Below, in pieces: positions 1-7,457 of a stretch of DNA of 26,892 bases (its first letter is position 1; the number at the start of each line of letters is the position of its first letter). The stretch is taken from contig JAEOSP010000243.1 in NCBI GenBank assembly GCA_016840305.1, positions 1 to 26,892 on the forward strand. Direction: 5' to 3'. The translations under genes and the position numbers were made by a program. The notes beneath the pieces were generated by a model. That model worked only from the letters and a program-made list of their open reading frames with translations. It made no database searches and had not been told where the DNA came from. This stretch comes from Candidatus Hodarchaeota archaeon (lineage in GTDB: Archaea > Asgardarchaeota > Heimdallarchaeia > Hodarchaeales > Hodarchaeaceae).

Positions 1-140
1 AAAAATCCTAGAGCGAGGAATATCAAAGCAATAGCTATGAGAAAATGGATTGTAAATACACGAGGATCAATAGGATTAGCGTATGATTGGATTATTTTTT
101 TCAGATAGACAGACTTTAGGAGAAATATAATATAGACCAA
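1..140 (-). CDS. Probable membrane protein, N-terminal part only
   Basis: The minus strand is open from about 158 to the window edge. It reads a short hydrophobic stretch (VYIIFLLKSVYL), a polar loop (NPIDPRVF) and a second hydrophobic helix (IHFLIAIALIFLALGF), which looks like the start of a multi-pass membrane protein. No ATG is available. TTG at 138-140 is a possible start; an ATA codon at 156-158 sits 6 nt after a GGTGA-like element (164-168). The plus strand of the same stretch is also open (1-108), so the call is weak. Family cannot be recognised. The rest, 141-408, is AT-rich and shows only a short inverted repeat (CAGATA/TATCTG near 239-270) and a direct repeat of GTCAAA around 354-367. 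Confidence 0.35.
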   Translation of the reverse strand, partial: MVYIIFLLKSVYLKKIIQSYANPIDPRVFTIHFLIAIALIFLALGF

Positions 141-408
141 TTTTAAGATGTTTATTATTGTTTTTCACCCTATTAACTTGTATTTTTGGCCTTTTGGTTC
201 TTTTCCAAGTAATATTATATGTTGTGAACATGTAGCTTCAGATAAATTAAGAATAGAATTAACTCTATCTGAAAATTAAATTGAATGAATAATAAGAAAA
301 TTACCGATAATTCTCTAATTTCATTCTTCCTCTATATAGATTTTTAATCTCTTTGTCAAACGGTCAAAAGATTGAGATAACTAAAACTAAACGGATAGTA
401 AGTAATAG

Positions 409-810
409 ATGAAGTATAGTGAAATTCAGATTGGATTTAAGGCTGAGAGTAGTCATACTATCACAGAGGAAGATATTGTTAAGTTTGCAGAGGTTTCAGG
501 CGATTTTAATCCTGTCCATATGGATGAAGAATTTGCTAAAACAACAATTTTCAAAGGCCGTATCGCTCATGGAGTGTTATCAGTAGCGTATATTTCGGCC
601 ACATTAGCTAAACAACTCCCTGGCGCAATATATATGAAACAAACCGTGATATTCAAAAAACCTGTACGAATTGGTGATATAATCAAAACTAAAACTGAAG
701 TTATAAGTAAAAATGTTGAGAAAAAACGTCTTACTCTTTCAACAACATGTAGTAATCAGAGAGAGGAGGAAGTAGTTACGGGTGAAGCCTTGGTTATGCT
801 TTTTGAATAA
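409..810 (+). CDS. phaJ: MaoC-like (R)-specific enoyl-CoA hydratase
   Basis: This 133-aa single hot-dog-fold protein is of MaoC/PhaJ type. It would add water to trans-2-enoyl-CoA (or enoyl-ACP) to give (R)-3-hydroxyacyl thioesters in the cytosol. The family signature is clear: FAEVSGDFNPVHMDEEFA near residues 26-43 contains the catalytic Asp and His (D32/H37 region), followed by the FKGRIAHG loop that closes the active site. The length matches single-domain PhaJ rather than fused MaoC dehydrogenases. A FabG-like reductase starts 53 nt downstream on the same strand. Together they would interconvert 2-enoyl, 3-hydroxy and 3-oxo thioesters, but no thiolase, PHA synthase or ACP gene is in the window, so the pathway (acyl-chain synthesis, beta-oxidation or polyester) is open. 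There is no strong ribosome site; a short leader is likely. Confidence 0.88.
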   Translation: MKYSEIQIGFKAESSHTITEEDIVKFAEVSGDFNPVHMDEEFAKTTIFKGRIAHGVLSVAYISATLAKQLPGAIYMKQTVIFKKPVRIGDIIKTKTEVISKNVEKKRLTLSTTCSNQREEEVVTGEALVMLFE

Positions 811-862
811 ATTAAACATTAGAACAAAATTATAAAACTAACAATTACTGAAGGATGAATAA

Positions 863-1609
863 ATGGAAAAATTATTAGAAGGAAAATCGATCCTCATCAC
901 TGGCGGTGGTAGAGGTATTGGAAAAACAATTGCTGAAAAATGTGCTGCAGAAGGTGCTAATATTGTTATTGGTGATATTGATGAGAAAACAGCAGAAGCA
1001 ACAGCCAATGAATTAGAGAAAAAATATGAAATTAAGGTTATTGGATTAAAAAGCGATGTAACCAATCGTGAAGATTGTGAAAAACTTGCTCTAGCAGCAA
1101 AAGAGCTTGGGGAAGGTAAAGTTTGGGGACTAGTGAATAATGCTGGAATAACTTTAGATTCCACTCTCAAGAAAATGGACGATAAGAAGTGGGATGCTGT
1201 ATTAGCAGTCAATTTGAAGGGAGTTTTCTTGTCAACACAAACAGCTATCCAATATATGGAGGGAGGAGGATCAGTAGTTAATATTTCATCCATAGTTGGA
1301 AAAATCGGTAATTTTGGTCAAACAAATTACGCTACAACGAAAGCAGGAGTCGTTGGATTTACTAAGTCTTTGGCAAAAGAGTATGCAAGGAAAAACATTC
1401 GTAGTAATGCCATTCAACCAGGGTTTATTCGAACTCCGATGACTGAAAAGATGCCTGAAAAAGTTATCACGATGATGGTGAATCAGATTCCGATGCAAAA
1501 AATGGGTGAAACTGAGCACGTTGCTGATGCCGTTGTCTTTTTATTAAGTGATAGAGCTGCGTACATAACTGGTACTGTTCTTGAAGTTACAGGCGGATTT
1601 GGAATGTAA
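863..1609 (+). CDS. fabG: 3-oxoacyl-(ACP/CoA) reductase, SDR family
   Basis: This 248-aa classical short-chain dehydrogenase would reduce 3-oxoacyl-ACP or -CoA to the 3-hydroxy form with NAD(P)H. The Rossmann motif TGGGRGIG lies at 13-20, NNAG at 92-95, and the catalytic tetrad is N117, S142/S143, Y156 and K160 (YATTK). The PG motif lies at 186-187 and the C-terminus ITGTVLEVTGGFGM is typical of FabG. A GGATGA element 5-6 nt before the ATG supports this start. The R18 within the glycine motif suggests a preference for NADP(H), which is an inference. It probably forms an operon with the MaoC hydratase upstream. The last 18 codons recur in degraded form at 2592-2645, beyond the next gene. Confidence 0.9.
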   Translation: MEKLLEGKSILITGGGRGIGKTIAEKCAAEGANIVIGDIDEKTAEATANELEKKYEIKVIGLKSDVTNREDCEKLALAAKELGEGKVWGLVNNAGITLDSTLKKMDDKKWDAVLAVNLKGVFLSTQTAIQYMEGGGSVVNISSIVGKIGNFGQTNYATTKAGVVGFTKSLAKEYARKNIRSNAIQPGFIRTPMTEKMPEKVITMMVNQIPMQKMGETEHVADAVVFLLSDRAAYITGTVLEVTGGFGM

Positions 1610-1643
1610 TATGAATAACAATAATTTACGTTAATGATTTTCT

Positions 1644-1715
1644 CTTTATAGGAATAGCCACTACATCAATCATAATAGTCAATTGTGAATTTAAAAATCG
1701 TATCTATTAATGGTG
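1644..1715 (+). promoter_or_regulatory. TATA box and ribosome site of the UbiA gene
   Basis: CTTTATAG at 1644-1651 fits an archaeal TATA box and would start transcription near 1670-1675. GGTG at 1712-1715 lies 5 nt before the ATG at 1721. This favours ATG 1721 over the upstream in-frame GTG at 1685. Confidence 0.45.
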
Positions 1716-1720
1716 TTAAA

Positions 1721-2572
1721 ATGGAATTAAAAGCTATTACTGATTTAGCACGTATCAAAGCTTCGACAATGGTGGGACTAGTTGTCATTTTTGGAATGAT
1801 CATTTCCTTAAAAGGGTCAGTGCCAAGTTTGAATTTGTTTACTGGTTTTTTAGTGGGATTTTTAGTTTCTGCTAGCACTAATACGATAAATGATATTTTG
1901 GACAGAGATATTGACTTTTTTCAAAAACCAAATAGGCCCATTCCTAGGAAAGGGATTTCTGTTAAAGAAGCAACCATTCTTTTTAGTCTAGAAACATTAA
2001 TCGGGTTATTACTCGCTTTATATTTAAATCTCTATTCATTTCTTCTATCCGCAAGCGTTGCAATTTTATCCGTCCTCTATTCATGGAGGTTAAAAAATAT
2101 TTTACTATTAAAGAATATTATAACCTCTTTTGGCATTTCATCAGCACTTCTTGTTGGAGTATTTGCTACTAGTCAAAATGGAGTGTCAATTGAGATTATA
2201 TTATTTTTCCTCTTAATTTTTATTGTAGTTATTGCATTTGAAATGCAAAAGGATATTGCTGATGTAGAATGGGATGGCAAAAATAAGAAAAATACTGTCC
2301 CTGTTAAATTTGGGACCAGAAAGGCCGCTTTTGTAGTTATTAGTCTGTATTTACTGAGTACTATACTATACCATGGAGTTTTACTGATCTCTGGTAACCA
2401 AATTGAATTATTTTTCTGGGTTACAGAAGTTATCATACTTCTAATGTTTATACCACTTTTAAAGCTAATAACCCAGCATAACGACGTTGAATATGTACAC
2501 AAAACAAGAAAACTCACCATGGGGGGTTTACTTGTAATTACTGTTTCCTTAATAGTGAATTTTCTAAACTGA
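1721..2572 (+). CDS. UbiA-family prenyltransferase (probable digeranylgeranylglyceryl phosphate synthase)
   Basis: From the ATG at 1721 this is a 283-aa polytopic membrane protein of the UbiA superfamily. Both Mg/diphosphate motifs are present: NDILDRDID at 57-65 followed by KPNRPI, and DIADVEWD at 178-185 with the following K-rich NTVPVKFGTR. Roughly eight or nine hydrophobic helices surround them. In archaea the most common member of this size adds the second geranylgeranyl chain to geranylgeranylglyceryl phosphate, the second ether-bond step of membrane lipid synthesis. A role in quinone or heme side-chain prenylation cannot be excluded from sequence alone. The in-frame GTG at 1685 would add 12 residues, but the GGTG site supports 1721. 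It follows fabG on the same strand after 111 nt with its own TATA-like element, so it may be transcribed separately. Confidence 0.82.
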   Translation: MELKAITDLARIKASTMVGLVVIFGMIISLKGSVPSLNLFTGFLVGFLVSASTNTINDILDRDIDFFQKPNRPIPRKGISVKEATILFSLETLIGLLLALYLNLYSFLLSASVAILSVLYSWRLKNILLLKNIITSFGISSALLVGVFATSQNGVSIEIILFFLLIFIVVIAFEMQKDIADVEWDGKNKKNTVPVKFGTRKAAFVVISLYLLSTILYHGVLLISGNQIELFFWVTEVIILLMFIPLLKLITQHNDVEYVHKTRKLTMGGLLVITVSLIVNFLN

Positions 2573-2577
2573 ACAAA

Positions 2578-2645
2578 GGATTGAATGAAAAGCAGCTTAT
2601 ATTACTGGTACTGTTCTTGAAGGCACAATCAGATTTGGAATGTGA
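2578..2645 (+). pseudogene. Degraded copy of the fabG 3' end
   Basis: In one frame positions 2592-2645 read AAYITGTVLEGTIRFGM and a stop. The end of the intact fabG (1556-1609) reads AAYITGTVLEVTGGFGM and a stop. Hand alignment gives 44 identities in 54 nt with no gap. Weaker similarity continues back to about 2578 with one deleted base. An in-frame TGA at 2586-2588 and the lack of any start show that it is not expressed as a protein. It lies 5 nt downstream of the ubiA stop and is probably the remnant of a tandem SDR paralogue. Confidence 0.75.
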
Positions 2646-2747
2646 ATTAGTAACTAACTTTTGAATGATCTGACTTGCCATTTCTTATCACAAACTTCAT
2701 TCACGGCGCTTTTAAGGCTAATTTTTCTGATATCCTTCTCAAATTCA

Positions 2748-2783
2748 CTCTGTAATACAGAGAATAAACACACTTTTTATAAT
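2748..2783 (+). promoter_or_regulatory. Palindromic operator and TATA box of the membrane protein/wHTH operon
   Basis: CTCTGT-AAT-ACAGAG (2748-2762) is a perfect 6-bp inverted repeat with a 3-bp spacer. It ends about 10 bp before the TATA-like CTTTTTATAAT (2773-2783). Transcription would start near 2804, and an AGAGAG ribosome site at 2814-2819 precedes the ATG at 2829. The placement is that expected for an operator. The wHTH protein encoded by the second gene is the obvious candidate to bind it (inference). Confidence 0.5.
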
Positions 2784-2828
2784 CATAAAGAAGGATTTCC
2801 TTATAATGATAAAAGAGAGAAAATTCAA

Positions 2829-3485
2829 ATGATTAATGATGAGGAATTCAGACAAGCATTTGCTACAGCAGAGAGATATGAGAGGTACAAGTTAGTAAGA
2901 ACAACTGGTTTAATCATTATTATAATTGGCATCGGACGATTTTTATTAAGTTGGATAATTGATCAAACTTTCCTACATTCATTAAATCTCGAGGTTAAGG
3001 TTGTTATTGTATTTAGATTAGTGGTACAGATTATTTTATTTATAACGTTAGTGCTGACACTTGTTTATACATATATATCAACGAAAAAAACGTCAATCGG
3101 TCAAGGGGGAAATATTATATCAGTAGTGGACATTCAGTTTGGGTTAGCGATATGTATTCTGATTTATCTAACTTTTTTCCTACAGATTATCGCTAGTGTT
3201 TACTTCGAGGAGGTCATTGGGATTTTTCTTGTTTATTTTATTCTTAAAAGAGGAATTAAGAACGGTCTCAGAGAATGCTTTCATCTTGGGTTGACTTTGC
3301 TTGTGATCTCGTTAGTAGAGGTTGTAGGTAGAATTATTCTTGTTTTCGCACTTTGGAATCATCCAGTTTTCATACCAATTTGGACTGTATTTTATCTAAG
3401 CATCGCTATTATATTCATGATTCCTTATCTAGTATTTGGTCGTCGAATTATCAAAAGTGCGACATCAATTTTAGAGGAGGTCTGA
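2829..3485 (+). CDS. Multi-pass membrane protein of unknown function
   Basis: This 218-aa protein starts at ATG 2829. The frame is open further upstream to a TTG at 2661, but that stretch contains the promoter elements and is not protein-like. After a polar N-terminus (INDEEFRQAFATAERYERYK) there are about six hydrophobic helices. A positively charged loop (LKRGIKNGLRE) lies in the middle and the C-terminus is short. No catalytic or ligand motif is recognised. The stop is 9 nt before the start of a winged-helix regulator with a shared ribosome site, so the two are co-transcribed. Pairs of a small integral membrane protein and an ArsR/MarR-like wHTH are common in archaea. The usual inference is that the membrane protein is the effector or sensor linked to the regulator, but nothing here proves it. 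Confidence 0.7.
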   Translation: MINDEEFRQAFATAERYERYKLVRTTGLIIIIIGIGRFLLSWIIDQTFLHSLNLEVKVVIVFRLVVQIILFITLVLTLVYTYISTKKTSIGQGGNIISVVDIQFGLAICILIYLTFFLQIIASVYFEEVIGIFLVYFILKRGIKNGLRECFHLGLTLLVISLVEVVGRIILVFALWNHPVFIPIWTVFYLSIAIIFMIPYLVFGRRIIKSATSILEEV

Positions 3486-3494
3486 GGGAAAAAT

Positions 3495-3833
3495 ATGGAC
3501 AAAACAGACCTTATCTTACCAGAAGACAAACTATTTACCCCTTCAATCAGACTAACAATAATGATCCTTCTTCTCTCTCATAAAAAGATCAATTTCACCG
3601 AACTACAAAAGCTGCTAAAATTAACACCAGGTAATCTTGATCACCATCTGAAAAAACTAGAAAAAGCTGGCTATGTAAAAACGTATAAGAAACTGTCCCC
3701 TTGGAGGAGTCCTTTGACTCTAATTGAACTCACTTCTTCTGGAAAACGATCTTTTAAGAGCTATTTAAGAAATTTCAGAGATATATTGAATAAAATAAGT
3801 CTATCCTCCGAAAGCGACTCTCTGAACAAGTGA
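3495..3833 (+). CDS. Winged-helix transcriptional regulator (ArsR/MarR-like)
   Basis: This 112-aa protein is essentially one wHTH domain. A short N-terminal helix (LFTPSIRLTIMILLLSHKK) is followed by helix 2 (NFTELQKLLKL), a recognition helix (TPGNLDHHLKKLEKAGYV) and a wing (KTYKKLSPWRSPLTLIELTSSGKRSFKSYL). It ends in a short amphipathic helix that may dimerise it. The pattern matches the single-domain HTH regulators (HTH_27-type) frequent in archaea. No metal-binding cysteines are present, so metal sensing is unlikely. GAGGG at 3485-3489 overlaps the end of the preceding gene and sets the start. It is the second gene of a two-gene operon and a likely autoregulator acting at the palindrome at 2748-2762 (inference). 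Confidence 0.85.
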   Translation: MDKTDLILPEDKLFTPSIRLTIMILLLSHKKINFTELQKLLKLTPGNLDHHLKKLEKAGYVKTYKKLSPWRSPLTLIELTSSGKRSFKSYLRNFRDILNKISLSSESDSLNK

Positions 3834-3948
3834 AAAGGTTTAGATCCTACGGATAAACTATCTGGTAACTCTTATGTGTAATATGACGCTATATAAAATA
3901 ATTCAATTAATCGTTGAAAATACTGAATTTTTTCTTTATTAGAAACGA

Positions 3949-3970
3949 CTTAAATAAAATTCACACCTTT
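3949..3970 (+). promoter_or_regulatory. TATA-like element of the GTPase gene, with TCACACCTTT
   Basis: CTTAAATAAA (3949-3958) is TATA-like and would start transcription close to the ATG at 3975, giving a leaderless or nearly leaderless mRNA. The decamer TCACACCTTT (3961-3970) follows. The same decamer occurs at 4687-4696 after a TATA-like element ahead of the next gene. Confidence 0.4.
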
Positions 3971-3974
3971 GGAG

Positions 3975-4598
3975 ATGGAAGAGTTCAAATTAGGTCTTTT
4001 TGATATAAGGGATGACTTATACAAAATTTGTATGGTGGGTGATGGCGGAGTGGGAAAAACGGCTGTTACAGAACGTTTTTTGGGTAAGGGGTTCTCATCT
4101 AATTACAAACTGACAATCGGTGTTGATATCCTGACTCATACTACTGATATAGATGATATGAGTATTAAATATCAGATATGGGACTTAGCTGGCCAGCAGA
4201 GATTTGAATTTGTTAGATCAACTTTTTATAAAGGAGCACATGGAATCATAATGGTATTTGATCTTACTCGTCCAGATACCTTACTTAATCTACGTGAGTG
4301 GAAATTTGAAATATTATCTAATGCTGGGAAAAATCCAATTCCAGTTGTGTTGTTAGGAAATAAGAGCGATCTTGAGAACAAACAGCTTATCGATGCAGAA
4401 ACCATTTCCCAGTTTCGTGAAGAATTAAAGATGGAATTTCAATATGATACTGTTCCTTTTCTTTATACTTCTGCCCTTTCTGGTATGAATGTTCTTGAGG
4501 CATTCGAGGCTCTTGGCTATCTACTCCTTAAACGTAAACCTCTCATAGCTAGCGATCTTCCAAGATTACGGAATAGAATTTCTTCTAAAAACCTATAA
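3975..4598 (+). CDS. Rab/Ras-like small GTPase
   Basis: This 207-aa protein (209 aa from the TTG at 3969; the numbers here use that start) carries all G motifs. G1 is GDGGVGKT at 24-31, the switch I Thr is in YKLTIG (T49), G3 is WDLAGQQRF at 71-79, G4 is NKSD at 131-134 and G5 is TSALSG at 167-172. The G3 WDxAGQ form and its surroundings resemble the Rab family, and proteins like this are abundant in Asgard archaea. The glutamine needed for GTP hydrolysis is present (Q76), while the usual Thr of DTAGQ is Leu. No C-terminal cysteine exists for prenylation; the tail is basic (RLRNRISSKNL), so membrane attachment, if any, must be indirect. It has an 18-residue N-terminal extension before the first strand. 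Roadblock domains, which bind or regulate such GTPases, are encoded at 19981-22327. Confidence 0.93.
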   Translation: MEEFKLGLFDIRDDLYKICMVGDGGVGKTAVTERFLGKGFSSNYKLTIGVDILTHTTDIDDMSIKYQIWDLAGQQRFEFVRSTFYKGAHGIIMVFDLTRPDTLLNLREWKFEILSNAGKNPIPVVLLGNKSDLENKQLIDAETISQFREELKMEFQYDTVPFLYTSALSGMNVLEAFEALGYLLLKRKPLIASDLPRLRNRISSKNL

Positions 4599-4603
4599 TA
4601 GAC

Positions 4604-4638
4604 TTAATCTAGATTAATATGTCTTTCGTAGGAAAGAC
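4604..4638 (+). terminator. Palindrome and hairpin after the GTPase gene
   Basis: TTAATCTAGATTAA (4604-4617) is a perfect 14-bp palindrome. Directly after it, GTCTTTC-GTAG-GAAAGAC (4621-4638) forms a 7-bp stem with a 4-nt loop, followed by a pyrimidine-rich stretch (TGTTCTTCTGTT). Together they may end the GTPase transcript or mark its 3' end. Confidence 0.45.
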
Positions 4639-4677
4639 TGTTCTTCTGTTAATTAATATCTTCAATCAGTAAAAGGG

Positions 4678-4696
4678 TTTTAATATCACACCTTTC
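4678..4696 (+). promoter_or_regulatory. TATA-like element and TCACACCTTT before the 176-aa gene
   Basis: TTTTAATAT (4678-4686) is TATA-like and is centred about 27 nt before the first ATG (4710), so the mRNA would be leaderless. The decamer TCACACCTTT (4687-4696) is shared with the promoter of the GTPase gene. Confidence 0.4.
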
Positions 4697-4709
4697 CCCA
4701 CCACTAGGG

Positions 4710-5240
4710 ATGATGCTTATGTCAAGAGCAAGAGGTTTCATTAATTGGGTTCAAGAAGGTTGGGAAAAAGGAGATTTTTACAGACCAGTTTCTGAGAATG
4801 AATTTCCACAAACGGTGTATTTTGATCTATTGTATGAGGTAACTAGTTCTTTGATGAGGGGAAAGCAATGGTATTTATTTAAGATACTGCCACCTGACAT
4901 TTCAATTGACACCGCCCATCAATTATACTTACAAAAAGTTGAAACGATTAAATTTAAATCAAGTTTCTTCAGATTACTTCAAAATTTTTTAACTTTTATC
5001 TACATATCAGATGTAAAGGTCTCTAAAGATATTTTAGCTTATTTAGGGGATTTCACCAAAGCTCGTAAAAGTTTTTTTGGTAATATAACAGAAATAACAG
5101 TCTTAGTTGATACTTCTTCTGGAGAATATCTGCTACCTTATAAAACTGGATTCGTAGGTGCACTACCTATAAAGAAAATATACAAAGAGATACGATCCTC
5201 ATTATTGGATCCATATCAATCCTGGATAGAAAGTCAATAA
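4710..5240 (+). CDS. Hypothetical protein, 176 aa
   Basis: The family is not recognised. Three closely spaced Met codons (4710, 4713, 4719) make the exact start uncertain. The protein is soluble, of mixed alpha/beta character and rich in aromatic residues (WVQEGWEKGDFYRP near the N-terminus, KQWYLFKILPPD near 52). The second half contains a helical segment (SSFFRLLQNFLTFIY) and a probable beta pair (EITVLVDTSSGEYLLPY). There is no signal peptide, TM helix or metal motif. It lies 111 nt after the Rab-like GTPase, and the two apparent promoters share the decamer TCACACCTTT. This suggests co-regulation and a possible functional link, such as a GTPase effector or regulator (inference only). Its stop is 13 nt from the stop of the convergent glucosidase gene. 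Confidence 0.75.
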   Translation: MMLMSRARGFINWVQEGWEKGDFYRPVSENEFPQTVYFDLLYEVTSSLMRGKQWYLFKILPPDISIDTAHQLYLQKVETIKFKSSFFRLLQNFLTFIYISDVKVSKDILAYLGDFTKARKSFFGNITEITVLVDTSSGEYLLPYKTGFVGALPIKKIYKEIRSSLLDPYQSWIESQ

Positions 5241-5253
5241 CTCAAATCTTCAT

Positions 5254-7434
5254 TTAATGTTTGTTCAAGTATTCAAAGGTGGCATCTAAATGAATATCAC
5301 GAGATGAACTACCAACCATAAGTTTGTACAACCCATATTCTAGTTTCCACGAACCTGATTGCATATCATAAAACGCAAGATCTTTAGGTTTGATTGGGAT
5401 CGTCACGATTTTTGATTCTTGTGAAGATAGGTGAACTTTTTCAAATCCGATCAGCTCTTTTGGAGGTCTTTCGACACTAGAATCTATTTGCTGGAAATAT
5501 ACTTGTACTACTTCCGAACCTGATCGTTCTCCTGTATTAGTAATCTTCACAATAAGAATTAATTCTTCATCATTATCTGTAATTCTTGATTTATTTAGGG
5601 TTAATTGGGAAAATGAAAACGTTGTGTAGGTCAAACCATAGCCAAAAGGAAAGAGAGGATCAATCTCTTGCTGATCAAAGTGGCGATATCCAACAAAAAT
5701 TCTTTCTTCATAATAAACTTTGAGATTTTCCCCAGGAAAGGTTTTTACAGACTTATGTGCCGGAGAATCCTTTAGATGATTTGGGAAAGTAATTGGTAAC
5801 TTTCCTGAAGGAGAGATTTCCCCAAATAATATATTAGCTATTGCTCTTCCTCCTTCCATGCCTGGATACCATGCTTCTAATACAACAGGGACTTTATCAA
5901 GCCAATCACTCATGGAAAGTGGACTTCCATTAAGCAATACGACAATTACATTTTTATTGATCTTAATGGTTTCTTTAATCAGCTTAATTTGTTCTTCAGG
6001 CAGTTTTAACCGAGATCGGTCTGTTCCTTCGGAGTCATGACCATATAACACTTCTTTTGTCTTTTTATCTCGTCCTCCTCCTGTTAACTGACGATTATTA
6101 TCATGGTTTAATCCCGCAACGATAATCACATAATCAGAACTTGATAAATCGTTAGTAAGTTTAATATTAGTCCCACATTTCTCTTTGATACCTTCAAAAG
6201 CCGTAATTTCGTAAGGTGGTCGTACCCCAGAACTGCCACCATATAGCAAACCACCGAATTTTTTCTTGCTATTTGGTCCAATAATTGCTAACGTGTTTAT
6301 TTTTTCATAATTCAATGGGAGAATATCTTTCTCATTCTTCAATAACACTATGCTCTCTTCTGCTATTTGTCGTGCTAACCCTTGATGTTCTTTTGTATTT
6401 CTAGAACCTTTAGGAATAATTTTTTTATCATTAAAAAGACCCACACGAAACATTACTCGTAGTAGATTTGTGAGAAGAGAATCGAGATCTTTTTCTGCTA
6501 TCTCCCCATCCTTAAGTGCTTTCTTTAATTGTTCAGGATGATATTTAACAGACTTTGGCATCTCTAATGCTAACCCTGCTTTAACGCAATCACTAGTCAA
6601 AACGGGTGGATCAGATCGAGCTAATGAACTCCAATCTGATACAACAAACCCAGAAAAGCACCATTTAAGAAGTAAATCATTCAATAGGGATTTATCAGCA
6701 AATACATATTTACCATTTACCTTGTTATAACTAGTCATAAGCATCCATGGGTCTGCCTCCTCTATCACTTCCTTATATGCTCGTAGATATATTTCGTGTA
6801 ACGTTCGTTCATCTATCTCAGAAGATATTGTGAATCTATCCAATTCCTGGTTATTAGCAAAATAGTGCTTTATACATGCAGCAATTCCTTTGTCTTGAAC
6901 ACCTTTAACAAATGGTATTGCGATTTCTTTGGTTAGATATGGATCCTCAGAGAAATATTCAAATGTACGACCATTCAGAGGGGATCGATCAATATTTATT
7001 CCTGGTGCCAAAAGTGCATGCCTACCAGTTGCTCGGACTTCTTCTCCTGTAGCTTTTCCAAATTCTTTTGCTAGATCGCGATTCCAAGAAGAAGCGAGGC
7101 TTATTCCCCCTGGAAATAATGTATTTTTCTTTAATAAACTTGAATGTGCGCTTACTCCCAGTGGACCATCGGTCATTTTAAATGGTTTAATACCTAATCT
7201 TTTGACTGAATGGGTCTGAAAATACCGATGCCCTGCCAATAACTTAATTTTCTCATTAAGTGTTAATCTGCTAAGAAGATCTTTTACGCGATCTTCAATA
7301 GGTTCATTTTGATCCATGTACTTTTTCTGCTGATTCAACTCTGTCCAACCATTGAATGACCTTTTTTTACCGTAATAATACTCTGAAACTGAAAGAATGT
7401 CCACTGGAGAATAGAAAATAGCTTCTATTTTCAT
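5254..7434 (-). CDS. bglX: Glycoside hydrolase family 3 beta-glucosidase
   Basis: This 726-aa GH3 enzyme would release terminal beta-linked glucose or related sugars from oligosaccharides. The (beta/alpha)8 domain spans about 45-335 with D89 (MTDGP), R150 and the DRSPLNGRTFEYFSEDP block (149-165), K189-H190, R200 and the nucleophile D267 in VVSDW. The alpha/beta sandwich domain (about 345-555) carries the likely acid/base E469 in HDSEGTDR. A FnIII-like domain (about 605-720, starting in the TYTTFSFS region) closes the protein. No PA14 insert is seen. There is no signal peptide, so it is probably cytoplasmic and works on imported oligosaccharides. The ATG at 7434 gives a 39-residue tail before the usual GH3 start; Met40 (7317) is an alternative start. 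Two related palindromes lie 24-115 bp upstream. The substrate cannot be fixed from sequence, and GH3 also includes xylosidases and N-acetylglucosaminidases. Confidence 0.93.
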   Translation of the reverse strand: MKIEAIFYSPVDILSVSEYYYGKKRSFNGWTELNQQKKYMDQNEPIEDRVKDLLSRLTLNEKIKLLAGHRYFQTHSVKRLGIKPFKMTDGPLGVSAHSSLLKKNTLFPGGISLASSWNRDLAKEFGKATGEEVRATGRHALLAPGINIDRSPLNGRTFEYFSEDPYLTKEIAIPFVKGVQDKGIAACIKHYFANNQELDRFTISSEIDERTLHEIYLRAYKEVIEEADPWMLMTSYNKVNGKYVFADKSLLNDLLLKWCFSGFVVSDWSSLARSDPPVLTSDCVKAGLALEMPKSVKYHPEQLKKALKDGEIAEKDLDSLLTNLLRVMFRVGLFNDKKIIPKGSRNTKEHQGLARQIAEESIVLLKNEKDILPLNYEKINTLAIIGPNSKKKFGGLLYGGSSGVRPPYEITAFEGIKEKCGTNIKLTNDLSSSDYVIIVAGLNHDNNRQLTGGGRDKKTKEVLYGHDSEGTDRSRLKLPEEQIKLIKETIKINKNVIVVLLNGSPLSMSDWLDKVPVVLEAWYPGMEGGRAIANILFGEISPSGKLPITFPNHLKDSPAHKSVKTFPGENLKVYYEERIFVGYRHFDQQEIDPLFPFGYGLTYTTFSFSQLTLNKSRITDNDEELILIVKITNTGERSGSEVVQVYFQQIDSSVERPPKELIGFEKVHLSSQESKIVTIPIKPKDLAFYDMQSGSWKLEYGLYKLMVGSSSRDIHLDATFEYLNKH

Positions 7435-7457
7435 ATCTGGGGTTTTGATCCTATCTC

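Noticed and set aside
1..108. Plus-strand open frame at the window start, possible gene 3' end
   Set aside because: The minus-strand reading gives a typical membrane helix and fits better; neither is certain.
838..1293. 151-codon minus-strand frame opposite fabG
   Set aside because: It is an antisense shadow of a clear SDR gene; Ser/Pro-rich reading without motifs.
2661..2828. Extended N-terminus of the 218-aa membrane protein from TTG 2661
   Set aside because: This stretch contains the palindrome and TATA box, and the ATG at 2829 has a good AGAGAG site.
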